Under the pieces are notes generated by a model. That model saw nothing but the letters and a program-made list of their open reading frames with translations, had not been told where the DNA came from and did not search any database. From UBA6115 sp012514225 (GTDB taxonomy: Bacteria > Bacillota > Clostridia > Christensenellales > Aristaeellaceae), in contig DAIOLC010000065.1 of the NCBI GenBank assembly GCA_036756425.1, forward strand, positions 1-7,036: DNA of 7,036 nucleotides, given 5' to 3'. A program made the position numbers and the translations under genes. Shown piece by piece: positions 1 to 5,665 of the stretch. The first letter of the stretch is position 1; each line of letters begins with the position of its first letter.

Positions 1-632
1 TCCTTGCTCTCCATCCGCTCCTTGGCCGTGCCGCAGGAGCCGGCGGTGGGGATGATGACGTCCTGGCCGGGGCGCCAGTCGGCGGGCGTGGCCACCTTGT
101 CGCTGTCGGCCTTCTGCAGCGCCTGGATGATGCGCTTGATTTCGTCGAAGTTGCGCCCGGTGGTCAGGGGATAGTACAGGATGGTGCGGATTTTGCCCTG
201 CGGGTCGATGATGAACACCGCGCGCACGGCCTGGGTGTTGGACTGGCCGGGCTGGATCATGCCGTACTTGTTGGCGACCTCCATCCGGATGTCCTCGATG
301 AGGGGGAATTTCACCTCCACGTTCTTCATGCCCTTCCATTCCAGCTCCTGGATTTTGCGCAGCCAGGCGATGTGGGCGTACAGGGAGTCCACCGACAGGC
401 CGACCAGCTCGGTGTTGAGGGCTTTGAACTCGTCCGCCAGGGTGGCGAAGGTCATGAACTCCGTGGTGCACACCGGCGTGAAGTCGGCCGGATGGGAGAA
501 CAGGATGACCCATTTCCCCTTGTAGTCCGCGGGGAAGTTGAGGGGCCCCTGCGTGGTGACGGCGGTGAAGGCCGGGGCGGGGTCCCCGATGAGCGGCATG
601 CGGTTGTAGGCGACGGTTTCCTGGTTGTCCAT
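1..632 (-). CDS. Peroxiredoxin, Prx6 (1-Cys-like) type, 3' end cut by window
   Basis: Thiol peroxidase that reduces H2O2, alkyl hydroperoxides or peroxynitrite in the cytoplasm. The visible 210 residues start at the ATG at 632, with a GAAAGGG ribosome site 7 nt upstream. The peroxidatic motif is HPADFTPVCTTEF, with Thr52 and the peroxidatic Cys55. The catalytic Arg is probably Arg137 in AVRAVFIID. The Prx6-like C-terminal arm is present (DWRPGQDVIIPTAGS, then Cys200-Gly-Thr-Ala-Lys-Glu-Arg). Cys200 sits where some archaeal-type Prx6 proteins carry a second, resolving cysteine, so the protein may use a disulfide mechanism rather than being strictly 1-Cys. Family length is about 215-220 residues, so only a few residues should be missing beyond base 1. 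The gene has its own probable promoter and follows a terminator, so it is likely a separate transcription unit. The family call is very secure; the exact reductant is unknown. Confidence 0.95.
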   Translation of the reverse strand, partial: MDNQETVAYNRMPLIGDPAPAFTAVTTQGPLNFPADYKGKWVILFSHPADFTPVCTTEFMTFATLADEFKALNTELVGLSVDSLYAHIAWLRKIQELEWKGMKNVEVKFPLIEDIRMEVANKYGMIQPGQSNTQAVRAVFIIDPQGKIRTILYYPLTTGRNFDEIKRIIQALQKADSDKVATPADWRPGQDVIIPTAGSCGTAKERMESK

Positions 633-674
633 GTTTCTACCCTTTCTTTTTTGACAGAAGTCATATTCATCGTA

Positions 675-703
675 CATATACCCGTTTGCCGGGAAGTTGT
701 CCA
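675..703 (-). promoter_or_regulatory. Probable sigma70-type promoter for the peroxiredoxin gene
   Basis: On the minus strand, TGGACA (698-703; five of six matches to TTGACA) is followed by a 17-bp spacer and TATATG (675-680; four of six matches to TATAAT). Transcription would start about 35 nt upstream of the peroxiredoxin ATG at 632. The stretch is AT-rich compared with its surroundings and lies downstream of the terminator at 831-867, as expected for an independent gene. This is consensus matching by eye only. Confidence 0.45.
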
Positions 704-706
704 CGA

Positions 707-716
707 ACAAATTTGT
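707..716. repeat. 10-bp perfect palindrome next to the -35 box, possible operator
   Basis: ACAAATTTGT reads the same on both strands and begins 4 bp upstream of the putative -35 hexamer of the peroxiredoxin promoter. On the minus strand, GGACAA occurs twice, 16 bp apart, once overlapping this palindrome and once at the -35 box. A dimeric regulator could bind here, but no known operator (for example a PerR box) is matched. Confidence 0.25.
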
Positions 717-791
717 CCGCGGCGGCGACGCCGTGCCCGGGCTGTGGAACAGGGGCTGGTGGGTTCGATAGCGGAAGGACGTTTGGGGTGG

Positions 792-823
792 GAATGCCGG
801 AATGGGGAAACGAACCGGCATTC
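792..823. repeat. 9-bp inverted repeat (hairpin) in the 633-888 intergenic region
   Basis: GAATGCCGG (792-800) and CCGGCATTC (815-823) pair perfectly across a 14-base loop. No T-run follows on the minus strand, so it is not a standard intrinsic terminator. It lies just downstream of the terminator at 831-867 and upstream of the peroxiredoxin promoter. It may protect a read-through transcript 3' end or be a protein-binding site. The remaining bases 721-791 show nothing recognisable. Confidence 0.4.
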
Positions 824-830
824 ATCCATA

Positions 831-867
831 CAAAAACCGGGGGGCATGATATGCACTCCGGTTTTTG
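831..867 (-). terminator. Intrinsic, probably bidirectional terminator after the nitroreductase gene
   Basis: A perfect 10-bp inverted repeat pairs CAAAAACCGG (831-840) with CCGGTTTTTG (858-867). Inside it, GCAT (844-847) can pair with ATGC (851-854). The A-run, stem and T-run arrangement is symmetrical, as in bidirectional rho-independent terminators. It begins 21 nt beyond the nitroreductase stop codon and should end the racemase-nitroreductase transcript before the peroxiredoxin promoter. Confidence 0.7.
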
Positions 868-888
868 CGAAACGGACCGTGGGGCCGG

Positions 889-1455
889 CTACGGTGCGGC
901 CGGGCCTTCCCCGTAGCGCTCGAAGAATGTGACGTCCTCCACCGGCGCGCCGGGGCGCTTGACGCCGGGGACCTTCGCGTAGCCCAGCGGCAGCAGGGCG
1001 ACGGCCTCCAGTTCGGGCGGCAGGCCCAGCGCCTCGCCCATCTGGTGCTCCCGGAAGCCGGAGACGAAGCAGGAGGACAGCCCCAGGGAGCAGGCGGCCA
1101 GCAGCATGTTCTGCACTGCGCAGGCACAGTCCAGGTAGACGAGGCTGTCAATCCCGTGGCGCCCGTAGCGGCCCGCGGCGACGGAGAGGTCCGCCGCGAC
1201 GGCAATGAGCACGGGGGCTTCCGCCAGCCACTCCTGGGGCGGGTTGGACTCGTTGTTGCGCGAATAGGTCGCGTCAATCACCCTGAGCTTCTGCTCCGGG
1301 TCCCGGATGACGATGAAGCGCCATTCCTTGAGGTTGCCGCCGGAGGGCGCCCCGTGCCCGCAGGCGAGGATTCTCTGGACCTGCTCCTCCGTGACGGGGG
1401 TGTCCAGGTAGGCGCGCACGCTGCGGCGGCCGGCCGCCAGCTCGAAGAAGTCCAT
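889..1455 (-). CDS. Nitroreductase-family FMN-dependent oxidoreductase
   Basis: A 188-residue single-domain protein of the nitroreductase fold. These are homodimeric cytoplasmic enzymes that bind FMN and use NAD(P)H. The N-terminal RRSVRAY (residues 10-16) is the FMN-phosphate-binding motif. APSGGNLKEWRFIVI (residues 36-50) is the family's flavin-contacting segment. The C-terminal ALLPLGYAKVPGVKRPG matches the usual end of the fold. The family spans nitro-, quinone- and flavin-reductases and some dehydrogenases, so the substrate cannot be read from sequence. The gene shares one base with the end of the racemase gene (TGATG junction), so the two are almost certainly co-transcribed and translationally coupled. 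The start was set at the second ATG of an ATGATG pair because GGAGG lies 5 nt before it but only 2 nt before the first, at 1458. A role in the same pathway as the racemase is inference. Confidence 0.9.
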   Translation of the reverse strand: MDFFELAAGRRSVRAYLDTPVTEEQVQRILACGHGAPSGGNLKEWRFIVIRDPEQKLRVIDATYSRNNESNPPQEWLAEAPVLIAVAADLSVAAGRYGRHGIDSLVYLDCACAVQNMLLAACSLGLSSCFVSGFREHQMGEALGLPPELEAVALLPLGYAKVPGVKRPGAPVEDVTFFERYGEGPAAP

Positions 1456-2213
1456 CATTCCCTCCGCCCGTACAGTTGGGTGAAGTCCACCGGTTTTTGG
1501 GGGTCCGCCATCTTGGGCGGCAGCGGGAAGGCGGCCTTGGAAGGCGCCAGGCCGCAGGCCACCATCGCCTCGGTGATTTTGAGCGTCGAGGAGGCGGGGT
1601 TGACCACCGGCAGCCCGGTCGCCTGCTCCAGCTCCCCCGAGAAGTCCAGGAAGGCCAGGGTCATGCACCCGATGACCAGGGTGTCCGCGCCCATTTCGGC
1701 GACGGCGCGCCGGGAGGCTTCCAGCATGCGCTTCAGCGTGGCGTCCCGGTCGTCCATCATGGACAGGACCGGAAGCCCCATGGACACGGAGCCGGCCAGC
1801 TTGTCCCGCACTCCGGCGCGGATGGCCAGCAGCTGGTTGGACTGGGTCATCTCCCCCTCCGGGGTGAGCACCGCGAAGCGGTTGCCCAGCATGGCGGCGG
1901 CCAGGAAACTGGTCGCCCCGGGGCCGAACACCGCCATGTTGCGCGTTAGCTCGCGGATGGCTTCCAGCCCCGGGTCGCCGGCGCAGCCGACGATGGCGGC
2001 GTCGTAGCCTTCCCGCTCCTTCCGCACCGCCAGGCGCGCGGTCGCGGGCACAGCCAGGTATTCCTCGTACTGGGACTCGATGGAGAAGGGGCCCTCGTCC
2101 ACCGCGGCCACGTCGACCTGCGTCCCGGGCGCGGCCCAGGCCCTCAGCATCCCTTCCCTGCGGCGGCATTCCTCGTCCGGCATCAGGCCGGGCACCAGGT
2201 AGACGATTTTCAT
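1455..2213 (-). CDS. Hydantoin / aspartate-glutamate racemase superfamily protein
   Basis: A 252-residue cytoplasmic protein of the Asp/Glu/hydantoin racemase superfamily, cofactor-independent enzymes that invert a stereocentre with two cysteines. Both are present in the expected settings: Cys77 in VGCAGDPGLEAIRE and Cys183 in VIGCMTLAFL. The GC-x-GDPGL context is closest to hydantoin racemases. The glycine-rich GPGATSFLAAAM and the FAVLTPEG strand at about residues 113-120 also fit that group. Length is normal for the family (about 230-250). The start at 2213 has AAGGAG 6 nt upstream. The protein shares a transcript with the nitroreductase and lies directly downstream of two deacylase-like amidohydrolases, a classic partnership for resolving D- and L-forms. 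Hydantoin, aspartate, glutamate or another alpha-amino derivative could be the substrate, and non-racemase members (malonate decarboxylase type) exist. Retention of both cysteines argues for a racemase. Confidence 0.85.
   Translation of the reverse strand: MKIVYLVPGLMPDEECRRREGMLRAWAAPGTQVDVAAVDEGPFSIESQYEEYLAVPATARLAVRKEREGYDAAIVGCAGDPGLEAIRELTRNMAVFGPGATSFLAAAMLGNRFAVLTPEGEMTQSNQLLAIRAGVRDKLAGSVSMGLPVLSMMDDRDATLKRMLEASRRAVAEMGADTLVIGCMTLAFLDFSGELEQATGLPVVNPASSTLKITEAMVACGLAPSKAAFPLPPKMADPQKPVDFTQLYGRRE
1461..1465 (-). promoter_or_regulatory. Ribosome binding site that decides the nitroreductase start
   Basis: GGAGG on the minus strand lies inside the last codons of the racemase gene. It is 5 nt from the ATG at 1455 and only 2 nt from the ATG at 1458, so the downstream start is favoured. 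The site supports stop-start coupling between the two genes. Confidence 0.65.
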
Positions 2214-2229
2214 GCGGCGCTCCTTGCCT

Positions 2230-2261
2230 CGTTCCCCGATATAGGGCGCATCGGAGGAACG
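2230..2261 (-). promoter_or_regulatory. Leader hairpin or operator-like inverted repeat before the racemase gene
   Basis: On the minus strand, CGTTCC-T-CCGAT pairs with ATCGG-GGAACG around a 9-base loop. This gives 11 base pairs with one bulged T. It lies between the upstream terminator T-run and the AAGGAG ribosome site (2220-2225), only 4 nt from the latter. It could be an mRNA structure that modulates translation or a regulator binding site. No riboswitch class is recognisable, and no convincing -35/-10 pair was found in this gap. Confidence 0.4.
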
Positions 2262-2276
2262 GTTTTATCTGTTAAG

Positions 2277-2331
2277 AAAAACGGGGTCCGGGGATGAAAT
2301 CCCCGGGCGGGGGTTCGGGGGACGCCGTCCC
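2277..2331 (-). terminator. Composite intrinsic terminator after the second amidohydrolase gene
   Basis: Two hairpins follow the stop codon at 2335. The first is a 5-bp stem, GGGAC/GTCCC (2319-2331). The main one is a perfect 8-bp stem, CCGGGGAT/ATCCCCGG (2288-2306), with a 3-base loop. ACCCCG and TTTTTCTT then follow on the transcript. The structure closely resembles the element at 5598-5655. It should separate the amidohydrolase pair from the racemase-nitroreductase pair, at least partly. Confidence 0.75.
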
Positions 2332-2334
2332 TCC

Positions 2335-3942
2335 CTATTCCTTCCCCCGCCGCAGGACCCGGCCGGAGAAGGCGTCCTTCACCTCGCCGCCTTCCAGGAC
2401 GGGCTGGCCGTTGACGAGGACGCAGTCCACGCCGCGGGCCATGTTGAGGGGGTTGAGCGGGGTGACCTCGTCCTCGCCGTCAAAAGCGTAGTTGGGCAGG
2501 TCGACGATGGCGATGTCGGCGAAATACCCGGGGGCCAGGCGCCCGCGCGCGGCGATGCTGAAATGGTCGGCCACCATGGAGGTGTTGCGCCGGATGACCT
2601 CTTCAAGGGGCATGCCCTTGCTGAGGTTGCCCTGGATGAAGATGGGCAGCGCGCCGCGGCGGAGCAGCTCGTACCAGTCGAAGGGGTACTCCGGGTCGCC
2701 CAGGATTTCGTCGCCCCCGGCGCAGACGTAGGGGTTGGCCACGATGTCCGGCCCGTGGGTCTCCATGGAGAAGTCGCGCCGGTGCGCGCCGCCGCACCAG
2801 AGGATGAAGTCGCGGTCGGAGGCCAGCAGGTCCAGCAGGTATTCCTTGGGGTCCTGCCCGGCTTTTTCGGCCAGCTCGGCCACGGATTTGCCGTCCATCT
2901 CGGGGTCCCCGGTTTTCCAGAGGGTGTTGAGGGACTGGTCGCGGTTGACGAAGTAGGGATCCTTGCGCAGCAGCGCGCGGCCCTCCGGCGTGCGGATGGC
3001 CTTCTTGACGCCCTCCAGGCCCTGGTCGAACAATTCGTCGCTGGTGGACATCATGAACAGCAGGGCGCGGTCCTTGCTCTGGCAGTGGGCGGTGGAGGCG
3101 GGAATGGTGTCCACCAGCGCCTTCCCGCCCGCGTCGGCGTATTTCCGGACGGCGGCGAAGGCTTCCGGGCAGCTGGGCTTCAGGTGGCTGACCTGGAGCC
3201 TGACGCCGGTCCTGCGGCCGACCTCCAGGAACTCCTCCGTCGCCTCCAGCACCCCCAGGCGGTGGCGCAGGTGGGCGGCGGCGACGCCGCCGGCCTTCTG
3301 TACGGGGGCCGCGAACTGGGCCAGCTCCTCCGTGGTCGCGTAGCGCCCGGGCACGTAGTCCAGCCCGTAGGAGATGCCGAAGGCGCCCTGGGAGAGGGCC
3401 TGCTCCAGCACCCGGGTCATCTCCGCGGCCTCCTCCTTTGTGGGCGGCCGCTCGTGCGCGCCCTTCATGGCCGTCCAGCGCAGGGTGCCGTGGCCCATGA
3501 GCACGCAGAGGTTGATGTTGACGCCCTTGCCCTCCACCGCCTTCGCGTAGCCGTCGAAGTCCTCCCACTCGGGGAAGGATTCCCGGTAGGCCTCCCGCTG
3601 GCGCTCGCTCATCAGGCCGTTGCCGTAATAGTATTCCACCACGTTCTTCCGGGGGCCCGGGGCGATGGAGTGGCCGCAGTTGCCGTTGACGGTGGTGGTG
3701 ACCCCCTGGCGCAGGAACATCTCGTATTTCCCGTCCGCGAAGCAAATCCATTCCTCGTGCAGGTGGGGGTCGATGAGGCCGGGGATGACGGTTTTGCCCG
3801 TCGCGTCCACCACCTTCGCGCCCGGCGCCTTCAGGTCCCTGCCCACCCGCAGGATGCGGTCGCCGGACACCAGCACGTCGCCCGCAAAGGGGGCCGCGCC
3901 GGTCCCGTCCACGATGAGGCCGTTCTTGATGAGGATATCCAT
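2335..3942 (-). CDS. N-acyl-D-amino-acid deacylase-like amidohydrolase, copy 2 of tandem pair
   Basis: A 535-residue metal-dependent hydrolase of the amidohydrolase superfamily, D-aminoacylase branch, without a signal peptide. An N-terminal beta-sandwich segment (ILIKNGLIVDGTG) leads to the metal motif GLIDPHLHEE with His60 and His62. GVTTTVNGNCGHS follows, with Cys89 at the bridging-ligand cysteine position of D-aminoacylases. Next come HGTLRW (151-156), GLDYVPGRYATTEEL (193-207), AAHLRH with His224, QVSHLK with His253, and the probable catalytic Asp411 in CAGGDE. The C-terminal ARGRLAPGYFADIAIVDL is the usual superfamily ending. The canonical pocket motif (D-x-YPY) is replaced by VDTIPAST, and the HPR-x-x-GTFPR block by DPEYPFDWYELLRRGALPIF. 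Substrate is therefore uncertain: N-acyl-D-amino acid, N-carbamoyl, cyclic amide or other. AGGAG lies 5 nt before the ATG at 3942. A much earlier in-frame start lies within the upstream gene and is unlikely. Confidence 0.88.
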   Translation of the reverse strand: MDILIKNGLIVDGTGAAPFAGDVLVSGDRILRVGRDLKAPGAKVVDATGKTVIPGLIDPHLHEEWICFADGKYEMFLRQGVTTTVNGNCGHSIAPGPRKNVVEYYYGNGLMSERQREAYRESFPEWEDFDGYAKAVEGKGVNINLCVLMGHGTLRWTAMKGAHERPPTKEEAAEMTRVLEQALSQGAFGISYGLDYVPGRYATTEELAQFAAPVQKAGGVAAAHLRHRLGVLEATEEFLEVGRRTGVRLQVSHLKPSCPEAFAAVRKYADAGGKALVDTIPASTAHCQSKDRALLFMMSTSDELFDQGLEGVKKAIRTPEGRALLRKDPYFVNRDQSLNTLWKTGDPEMDGKSVAELAEKAGQDPKEYLLDLLASDRDFILWCGGAHRRDFSMETHGPDIVANPYVCAGGDEILGDPEYPFDWYELLRRGALPIFIQGNLSKGMPLEEVIRRNTSMVADHFSIAARGRLAPGYFADIAIVDLPNYAFDGEDEVTPLNPLNMARGVDCVLVNGQPVLEGGEVKDAFSGRVLRRGKE

Positions 3943-3947
3943 GCGTT

Positions 3948-3952
3948 CTCCT
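3948..3952 (-). promoter_or_regulatory. Ribosome binding site fixing the start of amidohydrolase copy 2
   Basis: AGGAG on the minus strand directly follows the TAA stop of the upstream amidohydrolase and sits 5 nt before the ATG at 3942. It sets the start at MDILIK, which aligns with the paralog's N terminus, and indicates co-translation of the pair from one mRNA. Confidence 0.8.
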
Positions 3953-5566
3953 TTACTCGTCCCGTCCGTTTTTGAGCAGTTTGCCGGCGAAGGGCTTGCG
4001 CAGCGTGCCCGCGTCCAGGGCGGGGACGCCGTTGACCAGCACCGTGTGCACGCCGGAGGCCATGGTGTTGGGGTCGCGGTAGTCAATCTCCTCCGGCTTG
4101 GGGAAGCGGTACTTGTCCAGGTCGATGACGGCGACGTCCGCCCAGTAGCCGGGCTTGAGCAGGCCGCGGTTTTTGATGTTCAGGTGCTCCGCCAGCATCC
4201 CGGTGTTGCGGCGGACGATTTCATGAAGCGGCACGCCGGCCTTCAGGTACATCTGCCAGAAGATGGGCATGGCGCCGCGGCGCTGCAGCTCGTACCAGTC
4301 CAGCGGGTCCTCCGGGTCGCCCATCAGCTCGTCTGAGCCGACGCACACGTAGGGGTTGTCCATGGTGCTCTTCGCGTGCGGCAGGGCGGGAAAGTCCGGC
4401 CGGGAGGGGCCGCCGGCGTAGAAGGTATACATTTTGTCGTCCGCCAGCAGGTCCACCAAGGTGTCGTCCGGGTGCTGGCCGCGCTCCCTGGCGATGTCGG
4501 CGATGGAGCGGTTTTCCAGCGACGGGTCCTCGGAGTTGACAATCAGGGTCAGGTTGCGGTCCGCGGGGAAGAAATAGGCGTCCTTCAGCGCGGTCGCGCG
4601 GCCCTCCGGCGTCTTGAGGGCGGCCTTGACCTGCGGGGGGGTCATGCCGAAGAAGGTGTCCGACACCGCGGCGATGAACTGCAGCCGGCGGTCCTTGCGG
4701 GTCAGGTGCCCGGTGGAGGCGGGGATGGTGTCCACCCGCGCGCGCACGCCTTCGTCCACGGCCTGCCGGACGGCGTCGAAGCACTCCGGGCAGGTGGGCT
4801 TGAGGTGGGAAACCTGGATGCGCGCGCCGGTGCGGCGGCCGACCTCCAGGAATTCCCGGGTGCACTCCGGCATGCCGATGTGGTGGCGCAGGTGGGCGGC
4901 GGCCACGCCGTCGTACTCCTTGATGACGTCGACCACGTCGCACAGCTCGTCCGTGTCCGCGTAGCGGCTGGGCACGTAGGACAGCCCGAAGGACACGCCC
5001 CAGGCGCCCTGCTCCATGTTCTTGCGGAGGATGGCGTCGATTCGGGCCTTTTCCTCCGGGGTGGGCCTGCGGTCCTTCGCCCCGCCCATGACCAGCCAGC
5101 GGATGGTGCCGTGGCCCTGCAGGACGGCCATGTTGATGTTGCAGCCCTGCTGTTCCCAGAAGTCGGCGTAGCCGGCGAAATCCTCGAAATAGGGGAAGAC
5201 CTTCTTGTACTTCACCCGCTGCGCGTCGCTGAACAGGCCGTTCTCCCAGTAATAGTCCACCGCCTGCGGCAGCGGCGCGTTGAAGAGCGAGTGGCCGCAG
5301 TTGCCGTTGAGGGTGGTGGTGACCCCCTGGCGCAGGAAAAGCTCCATCCCGCCGTCGAGCAGGCAGACGTATTCCTCGTGCACGTGGGGGTCGATGAGCC
5401 CGGGAATGACCACCTTGCCCGCGGCGTCGACGACCTTGCCCGCCATCACGCCCAGCTCCGGCCCCACGGCCTCGATTTTGCCCCCGGTGACGGCGACGTC
5501 GCCCACAAACCCCCGCCGGCCGGAGCCGTCGACGACCCGGCCGCCCTTGATGAGAATGTCTGCCAT
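3953..5566 (-). CDS. N-acyl-D-amino-acid deacylase-like amidohydrolase, copy 1 of tandem pair
   Basis: A 537-residue paralog of the gene immediately downstream. The two align almost without gaps (offset of one residue) at roughly 279 identities in 535 positions by manual count, about 52%. Metal and catalytic residues are matched: His61 and His63 in GLIDPHVHEE, Cys90 in NGNCGHS, His225 in AAHLRHH, His254 in QVSHLK and Asp412 in VGSDE. It carries the same departures from typical D-aminoacylases (VDTIPAST; DPEDPLDWYELQRRGAMPIF). Divergence is concentrated at residues 95-145 and 300-405, so the two copies may differ in substrate side-chain preference. GGAGG lies 8 nt before the ATG at 5566. Only 31 nt separate this start from the end of the terminator T-run following the dipeptidase gene. 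Amide hydrolysis in the cytoplasm is well supported as a class; the exact substrate is not. Confidence 0.88.
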   Translation of the reverse strand: MADILIKGGRVVDGSGRRGFVGDVAVTGGKIEAVGPELGVMAGKVVDAAGKVVIPGLIDPHVHEEYVCLLDGGMELFLRQGVTTTLNGNCGHSLFNAPLPQAVDYYWENGLFSDAQRVKYKKVFPYFEDFAGYADFWEQQGCNINMAVLQGHGTIRWLVMGGAKDRRPTPEEKARIDAILRKNMEQGAWGVSFGLSYVPSRYADTDELCDVVDVIKEYDGVAAAHLRHHIGMPECTREFLEVGRRTGARIQVSHLKPTCPECFDAVRQAVDEGVRARVDTIPASTGHLTRKDRRLQFIAAVSDTFFGMTPPQVKAALKTPEGRATALKDAYFFPADRNLTLIVNSEDPSLENRSIADIARERGQHPDDTLVDLLADDKMYTFYAGGPSRPDFPALPHAKSTMDNPYVCVGSDELMGDPEDPLDWYELQRRGAMPIFWQMYLKAGVPLHEIVRRNTGMLAEHLNIKNRGLLKPGYWADVAVIDLDKYRFPKPEEIDYRDPNTMASGVHTVLVNGVPALDAGTLRKPFAGKLLKNGRDE

Positions 5567-5597
5567 GGTCCTGCCCTCCCAACGGTATTCATCGGAT

Positions 5598-5655
5598 AAA
5601 AAAACGGGGCCGGGGGACGGAGCGTCCCCCCGCGGGGCCCGGGGGCGCCGCCCCC
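5598..5655 (-). terminator. Composite intrinsic terminator after the dipeptidase gene
   Basis: Starting 10 nt after the stop codon, the transcript can form GGGGGC/GCCCCC (6 bp, 3-base loop, 5641-5655). It can then form GGGGGACG/CGTCCCCC (8 bp, 3-base loop, 5612-5630), followed by GGCCCCG and seven Ts (5598-5604). This is a strong rho-independent layout. It places a stop signal between the dipeptidase and the amidohydrolase pair and matches the design of the element at 2277-2331. Confidence 0.75.
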
Positions 5656-5665
5656 GCGCGCGTCC

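Noticed and set aside
633..888. Possible tRNA, riboswitch or small coding gene in the largest intergenic gap
   Set aside because: No cloverleaf, no known riboswitch core and no SD-led frame with convincing codon use. Only the promoter, palindrome and hairpins reported above were seen.
1456..2169. Extended start for the nitroreductase frame at 2169
   Set aside because: The extension is the out-of-frame shadow of the racemase gene. The FMN motif RRSVR begins a few residues after the ATG at 1455, as expected for the family.
2239..2275. Possible promoter TTAACA ... TATATC upstream of the racemase
   Set aside because: The spacer is about 25 bp, far from the usual 16-18, and no better-spaced pair was seen.
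2563..3975. Long plus-strand open frame (470 codons) opposite the second amidohydrolase
   Set aside because: Mirror frame of a GC-rich gene. The translation is low-complexity, rich in G, A, V and H, with no recognisable motif, while the minus strand encodes a clear enzyme with an SD site.
3943..4086. Upstream extension of the second amidohydrolase to a start at 4086
   Set aside because: The extra 48 residues come from the overlapping 3' end of the previous gene in another frame and have no homologous counterpart in the paralog. The ATG at 3942 has a strong SD.
5580..5592. CGATGAATA shared by the leaders of the first amidohydrolase and the peroxiredoxin (about 665-673)
   Set aside because: Only nine bases, at different distances from the start codons and with no shared flanks. 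Probably chance.
4376..5599. Long plus-strand open frame (407 codons) opposite the first amidohydrolase
   Set aside because: Same reason: antisense shadow with composition typical of reverse-complemented GC-rich coding sequence and no family motif.
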